Assembly (NCBI RefSeq): GCF_905220565.1
Contig: NC_059418.1
Coordinates: 11,488,941 to 11,552,940 of the forward strand
Source: Melitaea cinxia
Taxonomy: Eukaryota; Arthropoda; Insecta; Lepidoptera; Nymphalidae
Reading direction: 5' to 3'
Length of the DNA stretch: 64,000 bases
Under the pieces are notes generated by a model. The model saw only the letters and a program-made list of their open reading frames with translations. It searched no databases and was not told where the DNA came from. Of this stretch, positions 23,801 through 32,235 are shown in pieces. Position 1 is the stretch's first letter. The number at the start of each line of letters is the position of its first letter. The position numbers and the translations under genes are program-made.

Positions 23801-24896
23801 AGAGGGAGAGGAAAGAGCCCAAGGTCAAGCCCGAGGACATCAAGATCAAGGAGGAACCGCACGACGGTGAGTGTACTGACATTGGGGGGTCACGGTGAGG
23901 CTTACAGAAGTAATTGACTGGGGGGGGGGTCACATAAATAATAAGTAACGGACGTAGGAATATTAGATTTCGAGTGGACTGTATGTTGACGATCTTGCTG
24001 GTAGATAGTGGGCGGTTGACTTGATGGCGATTTATAAATGCAAAACGACGGTTTTTCACACTTAACTATTTATTACTTTTTACGCACCAAGAAATACATT
24101 TGCCTTGCCGGCGATCCAAAATCCGAGAGAGAGACAACAATGTATAAAAGAGATAGCGAGATAGACATGACGGAATGGAGTTACCATCTAAAAAATTGAA
24201 ATAGCTACCTTATTAAATACTAATTACATATTGTTTTTTGTTGGTGTTTCCAACAACGGAAAAATACTAAAAACGACAATTTAATATTCCAATATGAAAT
24301 GTTCCTAACCGTGTAACATCTGATGCTGTGTGACAATGTCTTTTGTCAAAAATATTGTCATTTGGTTGTCAAATAGGTACAGGTGCGTTCAAAAAGTGTT
24401 ACGTCCATATTTTTCGCAAACATAATAGTAATAATAATAATATTCGTTATTGCACACATTAAAAGATACAAACAAAAGTAGTATAATTAGAGGAAGATGT
24501 ACAAAGGCGGTCTTATCGCTAAAAGAGCGATTTCTTCCAGACAACCTTTGGGTATAGGACAGCGCATAGAAAAGCGGTTAGTAGGACATACATAGGTGAT
24601 ACTATGTTCACCGGGTCATCTAGTATATATACATATATTTATATATAAATAAATATGTGTCTATAACATTCGGCTGTTACCTATAACACAAACATTAAGT
24701 CGCTTACCTTAAGAACACAGACGACTGTGTGTGTTTAAGATATCGTATTTATTGTTAATTCAATATTTCTTTTATAATTCCAGATTACCCAGAATTCAGT
24801 TTGCCGGGTCTCGATGTCCAAATCAAGCAGGAACCAAACGAGGATGAGAATAAGTATAATCCTGAAGATGCCAACGGAGACAACTACAACTACTGA
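5870..24896 (+). CDS. SNRNP70: U1 small nuclear ribonucleoprotein 70 kDa (U1-70K)
   Basis: Exons 5870-6013, 7402-7584, 8245-8307, 9420-9501, 17423-17524, 18164-18280, 21292-21391, 23676-23866 and 24784-24896 join in consistent phase to 1095 nt (364 aa). The N-terminus MTQFLPPNLLALFAARDPIP is diagnostic for U1-70K. The RNA recognition motif follows: RNP2 LFVARI at about residues 104-109 and RNP1 RGYAFIEY at 143-150, then the U1-70K-specific VLVDVERARTVKGWLPRRL and a glycine-rich turn. The C-terminal third is an RS/RE/RD-rich tail typical of splicing factors. It is shorter than the vertebrate protein (about 437 aa), mainly in this tail. In the family it binds stem-loop I of U1 snRNA and helps the U1 snRNP recognise 5' splice sites in the nucleus. 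A short upstream frame (ATG 5713 to TGA 5736) may lie in the leader. Intron 4 (7.9 kb) and intron 6 (3 kb minisatellite) are unusually loaded with repeats. A polyadenylation signal AATAAA is at 24970. Confidence 0.95.
6890..7110. repeat. Interspersed repeat D, diverged (U1-70K intron 1)
   Basis: Recognised by 'gagttctggccgccttaccg', 'aggaacacaatactg' and 'tcttctgtaaggtctaggta'. The 5' block is lost. Confidence 0.5.
7130..7195. repeat. TTTA-rich low-complexity tract
   Basis: Irregular runs of TTTAT/TTTA in intron 1 of U1-70K. A similar tract occurs near 560-583. Confidence 0.7.
7920..8205 (+). repeat. Helitron-like fragment (U1-70K intron 2)
   Basis: Contains 'atataaaattctctgtcgcg', 'tgaccgattctcatgaaatt' and the end 'aacgtttgccgagtcagcta', just before CTAGT-like sequence. 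The block order matches the fragment near 4390-4610 in reverse. Classification is from general knowledge. Confidence 0.4.
8345..8540 (+). repeat. Inverted-repeat element F (U1-70K intron 3)
   Basis: Starts 'gaagttaaacttcttcacgc', contains 'cttgactttgggagtaagct' and ends 'aagtttaacttcagtcgtgt'. The ends are inverted copies of each other (AAGTTAAACTTC against GAAGTTTAACTT). Lies 38 nt after the exon 3 donor. Confidence 0.7.
8700..8805 (+). repeat. SINE family B head
   Basis: Contains 'tgtagtgatgcagctttctg', 'ctccaggattgttgg' and 'gttcaattccc', a degenerate B box. Related copies lie at 9740-9970 and 28045-28140. Confidence 0.55.
9053..9352 (+). repeat. Interspersed repeat E (GCAGCGTCTTCGG family)
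   Basis: Starts with 'ttacggcagtaaagaatata', contains 'taagaggcgactaagggata', 'aggccgaagacgggcagcag' and 'gtggaggcctatgtccagca'. At least seven copies are in the window; several end in a GAT/ATG microsatellite, as expected for a LINE or SINE 3' end. Confidence 0.8.
9740..9970 (+). repeat. SINE family B
   Basis: The head reads 'actagcccgttgacgcagtt' and has the B box GGGTTCGATTCCC. The tail reads 'cggctgttacctataacaca', 'agcattaagttgcttac' and 'gaacagacgactgtgtgtgt'. Most complete copy in the window. Confidence 0.75.
10425..10592 (-). repeat. Inverted-repeat element F
   Basis: Contains 'gaatgaagtaaaactttatt', 'ccgatcacacttttcgtaac' and 'gtcaagcgtgcgtacagaaa' ending in 'ttttactttaaa'. Confidence 0.65.
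10596..10757 (-). repeat. tRNA-like element C (cloverleaf core)
   Basis: The minus strand between 10608 and 10684 reads CGTTCCA ... TGGAGCG, which can pair as a 7-bp acceptor stem. Inside are a D-arm-like GCTTAATTAGCTAGAGC, an anticodon-like arm CCGAC/GTCGG with loop ACGGTCA, and a T arm GCGGG/CCCGC with TTCGATC. Outer inverted repeats (TATCAAAAATCGA against TCGAAACTTCTGATA) bracket it. Three copies occur in the window, so it is a repeat and not a single-copy tRNA gene. Confidence 0.65.
10945..11232 (+). repeat. SINE family A, diverged
   Basis: The body blocks 'gtccttgtgacactccccac', 'gatagcgatcgttactcgta' and the tail 'cagctgtgggatgtaacagg' match family A. The head is replaced by a family-B-like segment 'gtagtggtgtagtcgcttag', so it may be a composite. 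Confidence 0.6.
11455..11540 (+). repeat. SINE family B tail fragment
   Basis: Contains 'gtcgcctgtcacatataaca', 'caagcattgagttgct' and 'ggaacagacgaccgtgtgtg'. Confidence 0.6.
12580..12722 (+). repeat. LINE-like 3' end with ATT tail
   Basis: Contains 'gttttgctgtactaacccaa', 'tatggacttcaaatctagtc' and ends 'aaataaagtattattattat'. The reverse complement of the same sequence occurs at 22215-22350. A polyA-signal-like motif plus microsatellite end suggests a retroposed 3' end. Confidence 0.55.
12765..13245. repeat. Dispersed repeat K, uninterrupted copy
   Basis: Contains 'gggcatctattaattatgtg', 'tttttcgatcagtttagact', 'gagattgacgctaaaaatat' and a C-rich end 'gacccctcccccccattctg'. The copy at 57480-58075 has the same order but is split by a 247-bp insertion, so this copy shows the empty site. 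Confidence 0.65.
13655..13785. repeat. Interspersed repeat D fragment
   Basis: Contains 'tgattgggggtagggtcggc', 'cttctggtgttgcaggcaag' and 'tcgcttgtttgccgacctag'. Confidence 0.65.
16255..16405 (+). repeat. Degenerate 45-60 bp tandem repeat
   Basis: The block 'gacagatgtcatttaaa', or a close variant, appears four times with A/T-rich spacers and 'agtctga' or 'agtttga' between copies. Intron 4 of U1-70K. Confidence 0.6.
17215..17383. repeat. Hairpin-forming short inverted-repeat element
   Basis: The left end CATTCCTAGCGAGCGTCGTT and the right end, read in reverse complement as CATTCCAAGAGAGCGTCGCT, match closely. An inner inverted pair (CAAGCACTTTTGT / ACAAAAATGCTTG) lies between them. It ends 39 nt upstream of the U1-70K exon 5 acceptor. 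It looks like a small non-autonomous inverted-repeat element. Confidence 0.6.
17560..17650 (-). repeat. SINE family A tail fragment
   Basis: Begins 'cctgtaatatcccacggcca', the complement of the family A tail, and lies shortly after the exon 5 donor of U1-70K. Confidence 0.5.
18285..20995 (+). repeat. 44-bp minisatellite in U1-70K intron 6 (about 60 copies)
   Basis: The unit is a pair of related 22-mers: ACACTCTTGCTACACTTGTACC-like and ACACTCGTGCGACATATAAA-like plus CT. Pairs repeat for about 2.7 kb with substitutions and occasional single 22-mer steps, especially at the 5' edge, where only the second type alternates. The array starts a few bases after the exon 6 donor at 18281. Many overlapping short open frames (MLHLYHTRATYKLHS type) are by-products, because 44 bp cycles through all frames. 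Confidence 0.95.
21445..21691. mobile_element. 247-bp non-autonomous DNA element G, copy 1
   Basis: Begins AGTGCCTAGTGCGAGTTTTG and ends AAAACTCGCACTAGGCACT, an 18-19 bp perfect terminal inverted repeat. It is flanked on both sides by CAG (21442-21444 and 21692-21694), a 3-bp target duplication. A second copy of exactly the same length is at 57518-57764, in opposite internal orientation. No coding capacity. Confidence 0.85.
21881..22884. mobile_element. Putative ~1 kb DNA element nested in element F
   Basis: Inner ends are inverted: GGCCTAGCATGC near 21885 and GCATGCTAGGCC near 22878, extendable to about 16 of 18 matching bases (left GCAGCAGGCCTAGCATGC). The interior has repeated 'tcgagaaa/tctctc' motifs and a nested LINE-like end at 22215-22455. 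No transposase frame is visible. Exact ends and target duplication are uncertain. Confidence 0.5.
22215..22455 (-). repeat. LINE-like 3' end, reverse orientation
   Basis: Starts with an AAT microsatellite and 'actttatttcagaccaaagt', then 'ccatattgggttagtacaac', the reverse complement of 12650-12722, followed by an A-rich tract. Confidence 0.55.
22958..23410 (+). repeat. Inverted-repeat element J, two adjacent copies
   Basis: The copy at 23131-23410 runs from 'ccgacttcaaaaaaaggagg' through 'ataactccgtggtttatgaa' to 'gatgtaattgaagtcggttt'. Its ends (ACCGACTTCAAAA and TTGAAGTCGGTT) are inverted. A shorter copy lies directly upstream. Others lie at 32570, 44000 and 63105. Confidence 0.7.
24430..24560 (-). 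repeat. LINE 3'-end fragment
   Basis: Contains 'ttattgcacacattaaaaga', 'gatgtacaaaggcggtctta' and 'cgctaaaagagcgatttctt', the reverse of the fragment at 4190-4312. Confidence 0.5.
24640..24745 (+). repeat. SINE family B tail fragment
   Basis: Contains 'cggctgttacctataacaca' and 'aacattaagtcgcttacctt', followed by 'cagacgactgtgtgtg'. Lies just upstream of the last U1-70K exon. Confidence 0.6.
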
Positions 24897-24969
24897 ACTC
24901 CTGAACTGGATAAAGTTCGTCTCAGGACATATTTGTGTGTGTGAGTTTTCGTACAGTCAAGTGTAATAT

Positions 24970-24975
24970 AATAAA
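24970..24975 (+). terminator. Polyadenylation signal of U1-70K
   Basis: AATAAA 74 nt after the TGA stop codon. Position and sequence fit a cleavage/polyadenylation signal. Confidence 0.6.
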
Positions 24976-26202
24976 ATGCACACATTATATAAGTTAAGGG
25001 GTCGTCCATAAATCCCCCCCCCCCCCTGGTGATACATGGTAAGATTTTAGAATACCTCCCCCCCCAACCTAAAATCTTGTAGTTTTTGTGCAATGTATAT
25101 AGCAATATTTCAAATTATTATCTTTAAAGGTTAACCTCGCTAGTGACTATTAACATCGTCGTAACTGCAAAATTGCATTTTTTTGTTTATTTCATAAAAC
25201 GTTCCCAAATAACCAAGTCTATCATCAGCTGAAGAGAATTTTTTTATTTTATGCATATATTATTTAGCTGTGGTACTTCTGACAAATCAGTACCTATTAG
25301 TCTTAACCTGTTAAAAATGTAACAAGTGACTTTTCTCATATTTACACATTAAATACCGGCTAGTAATAATATTAAACATAAATAGCCTGTAGACAGCATT
25401 AGTTTAAAATTTAATGATCCTGCTTAAAATAAGTAAAAAGATACACGCAATTTACACTTTGAATCGCTCTCCTGTAAAGTTGCTGTTTTTCACATCCGAC
25501 GTTTTTATTAGTCATAGGCGATCTGATTATTGATAATTTAGAACCTTGATACAATATTTCCAGAGACCTCAAGGTTATAAGGTGTTTTTTTTTAATCTAT
25601 AATATAAAAATGAGTCGCTGAATGTGTTGCTAAGCGCAAAACTCGAGAACGGTTGGACCGATTTCGCTAATTCTTTTTTTTAAATATTCCTTAAAGTACG
25701 AGGATGGTTCTTACGGAGAGAAAAATTCAAAAAAAAAAAAATTAAATTTCCTGAAAAAGTCTAAAAACAACACTTTTCTATACTCCCATACAAAAATTTG
25801 TGATAATACTTAAAAGTCAATTTGAACTTTAATACCATACGATAAATTTTGTGTTAGGCGATACGAAGTTCGCCGGGTCAGCTAGGTTGAAATGCCGAAT
25901 TTCCCATACAAAATGAAGTTAAAGTTTACGCCCGTTATTGCGAGACGGATTAATAATAAATAAACGTGGTTAGCATTATATCCCCCCCACTCCTTGTGAT
26001 TCTTCCACCTTCCCTTACATTATCAATGGACGCACCCCTAAGGCCTGTTTCACTGGTTCGCCGCGCCGATAATTATAAGTGACCAGTTTCAAAATTAATA
26101 TTGATCTACTAAGGGGGTCGTCCATAAAATGCACATCAAGTAGGGGGAGGGGGGATTTGTTTAGTGTTACGAGATATGTAGACAAGGGCAAAATTTATTA
26201 AG

Positions 26203-26350
26203 TAAAACTTCTTAACGCACGCTTGACTAGGGGAGTAAGCTTGTGAATGCGTGACGAGAGCGTTTTGGAAAGTGTGATTGGGCGAGGTGGGTGGAAGTTG
26301 AACTAAAGAAGTTTTACTTCAGTCGTGTGGTCTAAATCACACTCGTTTTA
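26203..26350 (+). repeat. Inverted-repeat element F, short copy
   Basis: Starts 'aagtaaaacttcttaacgca', ends 'gaagttttacttcagtcgtg'. The arms are inverted. Confidence 0.7.
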
Positions 26351-27167
26351 TTTATTTATACCTTCAAAATAATTATAAATCACATAATTACGATTCAGCC
26401 TGTAAAATCTTACTGCTGGGCATAGGTCTCTATCCATGTAGGAGAAGGATGGGAGCTTAATCCGCCACACTGCTCCAATGCGGGCTGGCGGATAAGTTCC
26501 CTATATATGAGCAACTATCGCTATCAACTGTATAATCTAATTATTAATCTGTATGCTAATTTTAATTTCAACATACCTAGATCTAGCGTGATAAACGGGG
26601 GGGGGGGGGGGTCAAACGGGGGGGTATTTTATCGATGGCCCCTAAGTTACATGTATAGATGACAATTTTATTTTTATTTTTAAATTGTCAATGCAATAAG
26701 CTTCCTATTTTCAGTGGATTTAAATTGTCCTGTTTAGTGATAAGGTTACGATTAAACAATAATTACGATTAATAACGTTGTTTTATTTGTAACCCTTTAA
26801 TGATTTACTTCAAAGATTTATTACTTAACTAGATGTGCCCGTGACTACATCCGCATGGAATTTAACAATAAAAGTTATTTTTCAGTTCGCTGAGTTATAA
26901 GATAAATAAAATTCTAAAATAAAAGTAGCCCATGTTACTCCTTATTACATCAGCTATCTGCCAGTGAAAGTCCCGTCAAAATCGGTCCAGCCGCTTCAGA
27001 GATTAGCCGGAACAAACACACAGGCAAAAATTATAAAAAAATGTTACTTTGGTATATGTACCGTGTATACATCCATATGCATTTAGTAAAAAGCGATTAT
27101 TTTGAGATTACAAAGAGACACTCCAATTTTATTTATTTTTATAGATATGTTCTGTGAGGCTCGCTCG

Positions 27168-27440
27168 CTTCAGGCCTGTAATATCCCACTGCTGGGCATA
27201 GGCCTCTTTCCCCATGTTCCAGAAGGGTCAGAGCTTAATCCACCACGCTGCTCCTTTATGGGTTATATAATATATTCCCTACTACGAGTAACGATCGCTA
27301 TCAGGTGTACATGATAACAACCGGGTCCGACGGCTTAACGTGCTCTCCGAGGCACGGTGGGGAGACCCACAAGGACTGCACAAACACCCAGACCACGGCA
27401 AACATCTGCATGACCAATACAAATGTTTCTCATGTGCGGT
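27168..27440 (-). repeat. SINE family A, headless
   Basis: Starts 'caggcctgtaatatcccact' and runs to 'acaaatgtttctcatgtgcg' in reverse orientation; the tRNA-like head is truncated. Confidence 0.75.
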
Positions 27441-27544
27441 GACTGTTACGCCAACGAGTGTCTTTGGCAATAGTTGTGAGACTGAGATATAATAGTTTAG
27501 TACATATTTAAAAGCACAGATAAACACTCATATTAGTAAACAAT

Positions 27545-30500
27545 TTATTTAAGACAAAATTCTTGATATTTGAGTCCGACAGTGTAACTCGAGTCGATGA
27601 CGTCACAGACCTTAACAAAACTTTCTTTACTCCTATATTTATAAAGTGTTTTCCCACCCTCCCACTTGCTAGTGAACCGGTGGTCGCTAAAAAACGGCTC
27701 ATCCGTCTGTATGTCTAATGTTTCAGTTTGAAATGGCAACACCAACCTGGAAATACGATATTTTAAATAAATAGGTATACAAGCAAGAAACATTGATTAA
27801 AACCACGTTTAGTTCAATTTTGAAATTGACTCGTGGAAATACTTGTTTAAAAAAAATCCTAGCCTTCACATCTCTTCTAGGGAAGTGTGAATATGTCAAC
27901 TTTCTCTGAGTTTTCGGACTTTATTGAATATCTTTTTAAGTCTTATGCAGAGTTATGAACACAGATTTTTTTTTTCAAACAAAAATTTTTATGAGGGTAG
28001 TCTAATATTAGTTTAGATCTTATAGTGTGCAAAAAGTTAACGATGATTCCGACTAGCCCAGTGTAGTGGCTCTGCTTTCTGCTCCAGTGGTTGCGGGTTC
28101 GATCCCAGCTTGCGCGCGTATAATATATTATCTAAACAGCATTTGCTTCGAGAAAATCTTAAGGTTAGAATTTAGAGAAAGAAATCGCTAAGTTGCAGCT
28201 TCAAATGAGTAATTAAGAGGTACAGATGGGTAATTTAGAGGTACAGGTGGGCAATTTAGAGGTACAGGTGGGTAATTTAAGAGGTACAGGTGGGTAATTT
28301 AGAGGTACAGGTGAGTAATTTAGTGGTACAGATGGGTAATTTAGAGATACAAGAGGGTCTATGTACCTACCTGGTCGCATGTAGGAACATACGGTGTGGT
28401 GTTATATCTGCTCGGTCGCTGTATGTGTAGTCTCCAAGTATGGGATGACCCACTGCGCTTGTGTGGACTCGTAGCTGGTGACGGCGACCTACCACCACAA
28501 TACCGTTACTACCATCACTTGTCTTTGGAACACGTTGCCACAATTTTAGGATAGACTTTTTTTTTTAATCGACAATAATATTCTAAAGCTGAAAAGATTT
28601 TGTTTAAGCGTGCTTGTGGACACGCAGCTGGTGACGGCGACCTACTACCACCATACTGTTATCATTACTGACACAAATGAACTGACTGAAGTAAAACTTC
28701 TGCACAACAGGCCCGCACTGTGTCTTAGATATACGAAACGTAACTGGCTATGAGAGAAAGAGAATTGGTAATCACCAGCTTACTCCCCAAGTCAGGCATA
28801 CGTAATGAAAAATTACTTCCAAAAATACAATCGAATTAAGAACCTCCTTCTTTTCAAATCGTTCAAAAATAACATTCAATTACCAGTAACAGGCTTCAGC
28901 AGTACCACGCTAACAGCGTCCCCGCCATAGAAGCCTGTCTCCAGAAGGAGTAGCCTCGTGTGTGCCGTACGAGGCTCACCACACAGAGAGGATGTATCCA
29001 CGGCAGCTGACATCCGATGGCTATTCTCTGGTGTCAGGTCCTTACCTGGTGGAGATAACCATCCGCATTACAAACTTTTATACCATATACCCTATAACGT
29101 ATACCAAAAACCAGAAAAGGAGACGTTTACTTTGTGCAGTCGGAAACCTGGGAGTTACAATTTTGTTATACCTTCTCGTGCTTACACTGCGATTATTACT
29201 ATTTATATGAAAGAATTCCTATAGAAAAGAGAGACACAGTAAGAAATTTTCTGCTCAAAATATGGAGCAGCCGAACTGGGGAAATACATAAACCTTACAG
29301 AAGATCACAGCTAAATAATACTGCTTTCAAGCAGTGTTGTGTTCCTGTGGCGAGTTGTGTAGTTGGGGAATTGGGGGTCGGCAACGCGCTTGCGACGCTT
29401 CTTAAGCTACGGTATTCGCTTACAATCAGATGAGTCGTACGCTTGTTTGCCGACCTAGTATATATATATATTTCATAAACCTCATACAAACATCGACAAT
29501 TGCAGACCATGTTCCCATTAATCTAATAGCCTCTCACAACATGCTATGAAAATTTTGTCTGCATATGGACATATTTTGCATGTTTTTACGAAATTTATGA
29601 GATTGTTGAAGTAAAACTTCTTTACGCACGCTTAACTTGGGGAGTAGGGTGGTGGATGCGTGGCGAGAGCGTTACGAAAAGTGTGATCAGGCGAGGCGAA
29701 CGGAAGTTTAGATGTTAGGTGGAACTAAAGAAGTTTTACTTCCGTCGTGTAGTTTAAACCACACTCGTTTTTTTCCACAGGGAATCGATTCTTGTCACGA
29801 TGAAATAAGAAAAGAATTACTTACCGACATCATACTTAATATCCGCCAAATCAAAACTCACATGCCCTCTGACCACCGCCAAGTAATACTTTTTAGTAAG
29901 TCTCTTTTCAAAGAGTCTACCAGCTCGAGCTGCCGATGATTTACTCTTCGCGATGCAGAGGATTCCACTAGTCGAGTAGTCCAGACGCTGGACAAAGTGG
30001 AGGGGGTCTGATGATGACGAGAGGTGGGAGTCGTGCGATGCGATGTGACACGCTACCGTGTTCTGGAAATCATACTAATATTATAAGATTTTATCTGTCG
30101 GTTTAGGTGACGCTGCGTTGGCGCAACGGCCACAGCACTGGTTTGTGGCTGTTGCGCTAGCGGTTGCGGGTTTGATCCCCGCACATGAGAAACATTTGTA
30201 TTGGCCATACAGGTGTTTACCGTGCTCTGGGTGTTTGTGCAGTCCTTGTGGGTCTCCCCACCGTGCCTTGGAGAGCACTTTAAGCCATCGGTCTCGGTTG
30301 TTATCATGTACACCAGATAGCGATCGTTACTCATAGTAAGGAATATATCCGCCAACCCGCATTGAAGCAGCGTGGTAGATTAAGCACTGATCCTTCACCT
30401 TCACATAAAAAGGGTAAAGAGGCCTATGCCCAGTAGTAGAATATTACAGGCTGCAGCGATTTGTAAATTTGTATGGAAAATGTCTTCTCGTGTTGCATAG

Positions 30501-31532
30501 TCCACTAACTGAGGATGGCTAGGCTAACCGAGGTGAAGCTAGTAATAATATAATTGTGTTTCGCGCTTTTACCGTAGTTCGCAGTAGATCCTGAGATTAC
30601 CGCATTTAAACAAACTCTTCAGCTTCATAATATTAATTTAATAATACCAATTCTGTTGTTTGAACAAATGTAAAACTGAACTTAATTCTAGCACAGCAGT
30701 ACACATGTTTGGTATGTATATAATCTTAGATCAAAAATACAGTTCAAATTTATTTAAAATTCTTCTACATGAAGAAACAGGCCTCCTCGATGGAAATATT
30801 TATTTGAAAAAAATCTTTAAAAGTTTTCATACATCTTTTCTGGGAAAGTGTAAATGTCTTGTTTAACTGTAAAACTCTGAAAAACTCAAATATTTTCTGA
30901 AATCTCGGACTTTAAGTCTCTTGTAGTTATGAAAACTTTTAAAGATTTTTTCAAATAAATATTTTCACCAGGGCTATGCCCAGAAGTGAGATGCTACGGG
31001 CTGAATAGTTATTTAAAAGCATTTGATTATCTTATTTGAGCCTAAGATGACATACAAAGTCAAAATTAAGTGTTTCTTAAAAAATAAATATAACGATAAT
31101 TGGTACAATCCTGAAGCGATTTCAATAAAATTTACAGATCATTGTAGCTCATGCTTGAAGCAAAAAAATAAAACATTTTCTTTTATAAAGAGAGAATAAT
31201 TAAAATGCTATCAAAGTTAGGTGTTATTTGGAATAGTGAATCAATATTGTAGAATAAAAAAAAATGTTTTAGTCTTTTCGACAATTCTATTTTCTTTTTA
31301 GCTTCAGTACTATGAAAAAAAAAAGTAATGTCTATGTCAAACAATATCACAACAAAAACATAACCTCAAAACATAAAACATTTTTTGAATTCCAAATGTA
31401 ATACGGAAAGCTTTTTTAATAATATAATTTCCAACTTACCCTTTCATTTTCGTCATCCGAATTAATGTACATATCGTATGGTTTATTTACAATAACATAA
31501 TCGTCATCTTCGTACAGTCTCTCGATCGCCAT
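27545..31532 (-). CDS. RPUSD1: RPUSD1-like RNA pseudouridine synthase
   Basis: Exons on the minus strand, 5' to 3': 31532-31440, 30062-29825, 29045-28884, 28488-28371, 27746-27545. Phases fit and give 813 nt, 270 aa. The start MAIERLYEDDDYVIVNKPYD is the usual RluA-type 'vvNKP' N-terminus; an upstream in-frame ATG at 31652 would add 40 residues but reads as leader-like sequence. The catalytic loop QRLDYSTSG puts the nucleophilic Asp at about residue 59; RRHQLRVHTSAVGHPILGDY is the second conserved RluA motif (G-R-x-H-Q-L-R-x-H). The family isomerises uridine to pseudouridine in RNA; the RPUSD1 target is not settled. The C-terminus (LVLPFQTETLDIQTDEPFF) resembles RPUSD1 better than other RluA paralogues. 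Its start faces the ZAD zinc-finger gene, suggesting a shared promoter region. Intron 3 contains a duplicated copy of the exon 4 acceptor region, and intron 4 a 21-bp array. Confidence 0.9.
28045..28140 (+). repeat. SINE family B head
   Basis: Contains 'ccgactagcccagtgtagtg' and the B box GGTTCGATCCC. In RPUSD1 intron 4. Confidence 0.55.
28205..28352. repeat. 21-bp tandem repeat near RPUSD1 exon 4 donor
   Basis: About seven copies of 'gaggtacaggtgggtaattt' plus a, with substitutions and one-base length changes. On the minus strand it begins roughly 20 nt downstream of the exon 4 5' splice site (28370). Confidence 0.85.
28611..28668 (-). repeat. Duplicate of RPUSD1 exon 4 acceptor junction
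   Basis: The stretch 'cagctggtgacggcgaccta' here and 'tagctggtgacggcgaccta' at the real junction (28471-28490) are nearly identical, together with flanking intron sequence. On the minus strand the copy keeps a TAG acceptor and can still encode RRHQLRVH. The rest of the exon is missing and no donor is apparent. Confidence 0.7.
28678..28822 (-). repeat. Inverted-repeat element F
   Basis: Starts 'ctgactgaagtaaaacttct', contains 'gtgtcttagatatacgaaac' and 'caccagcttactccccaagt', and ends 'taatgaaaaattacttcc'. Confidence 0.65.
29250..29460. repeat. Interspersed repeat D
   Basis: Contains 'aatatggagcagccgaactg', 'ctgctttcaagcagtgttgt' and 'cgcttgtttgccgacctagt'. Intron 2 of RPUSD1. Confidence 0.75.
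29607..29772 (+). repeat. Inverted-repeat element F
   Basis: Starts 'gaagtaaaacttctttacgc', ends 'gaagttttacttccgtcgtg'. Ends about 50 nt from the RPUSD1 exon 2 donor. Confidence 0.75.
30108..30465 (+). repeat. SINE family A, near full length
   Basis: The head has GTTGGCGCAACGG and GCGGGTTTGATCCC with an internal duplication (GCTGTTGCGCTAGCGGTTGC). The body matches other family A copies, and the tail is 'tagaatattacaggctgcag'. In RPUSD1 intron 1. Confidence 0.85.
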
Positions 31533-32235
31533 TTTGTATTTTAATTCCCGCTCAAATTTAAAAAAAAAAATTAAAAATGTAAAAATGTTGGGCTTTTTCG
31601 GTTTACCTTTTCTACTTTTATGCTTGATATATAATTTGATACCCTCGGACATAAATGCAAGAGGAGAGTTTGGAACGCTGTCTGTATAGCCCTATCAAGA
31701 CACGCGTTCAGTAATTCCTCCAAGTGCATTTTGTCCTGGGTCCCTAATATTTTTATATTTTTTTTACATCACATTAATGCTCAAAGAATAACTAATGAAT
31801 AGAATTATGACAGTGCATTTTTCTTCATAGTTTATAAAATGTATGCCAAAAAAGTTCAATATATACAGTTAAAATACTTTTTTTATTATTATTATTACTG
31901 GATCAATGAAATATGACAACTATAACGTTTTTCTAATTTTTTCGTTAGTCCTATGAAAAATATATTTTTAAAAATGTTAAAATTATTTTTGAGAACTAGC
32001 CTAGCTAGCCTATGTAGCTACTAGTAGCTATTTATAGCTTGTTAGACATATTTTCGATTAGGAATGTGGAAACTAATTAATTTTGGCAACATTCTATACA
32101 ATGTCACTCATGACAAAGTATGAAAGGACGCCAAACTTTTCAACAAAAAAAAAAACAATACATAAAATCAATACTATTTTTCCACATAAATGAAATAAAG
32201 CTACTAAAATTACTAACAATTTAAAAAAAATTGTA
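31533..32235. promoter_or_regulatory. Divergent promoter region (RPUSD1 / ZAD zinc finger)
   Basis: About 700 bp separate the start codons of two divergently transcribed genes, with no recognisable repeat insertion. It is AT-rich and must contain both 5' leaders. No core element could be fixed by eye. Confidence 0.5.

Larger units (their letters stand above)
24976..27544. other. Intergenic region between convergent U1-70K and RPUSD1
   Basis: No coding exon seen. Holds pieces of repeat K with poly-C/G runs (about 25005-25080, 26105-26165, 26590-26645), a Helitron-like stretch (25590-25890), element F (26203-26350), a fragment of element G (25885-25955), and SINE A pieces (26390-26530, 27168-27440). 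Confidence 0.7.

Noticed and set aside
23667..24059. 130-codon minus-strand frame rich in SLSLSL
   Set aside because: Shadow of the RS/RE-rich exon 8 of U1-70K on the plus strand.
30053..30355. 100-codon minus-strand frame, and similar frames at 2523, 33560 and 35457
   Set aside because: All are translations of SINE family A copies; the similar peptides (MADIFPTMSNDRYQVY type) reflect the repeat.
31533..31652. Upstream start for RPUSD1 at 31652
   Set aside because: The extra 40 residues are low-complexity and basic; the ATG at 31532 begins directly before the conserved N-terminal motif. Not excluded without transcript data.
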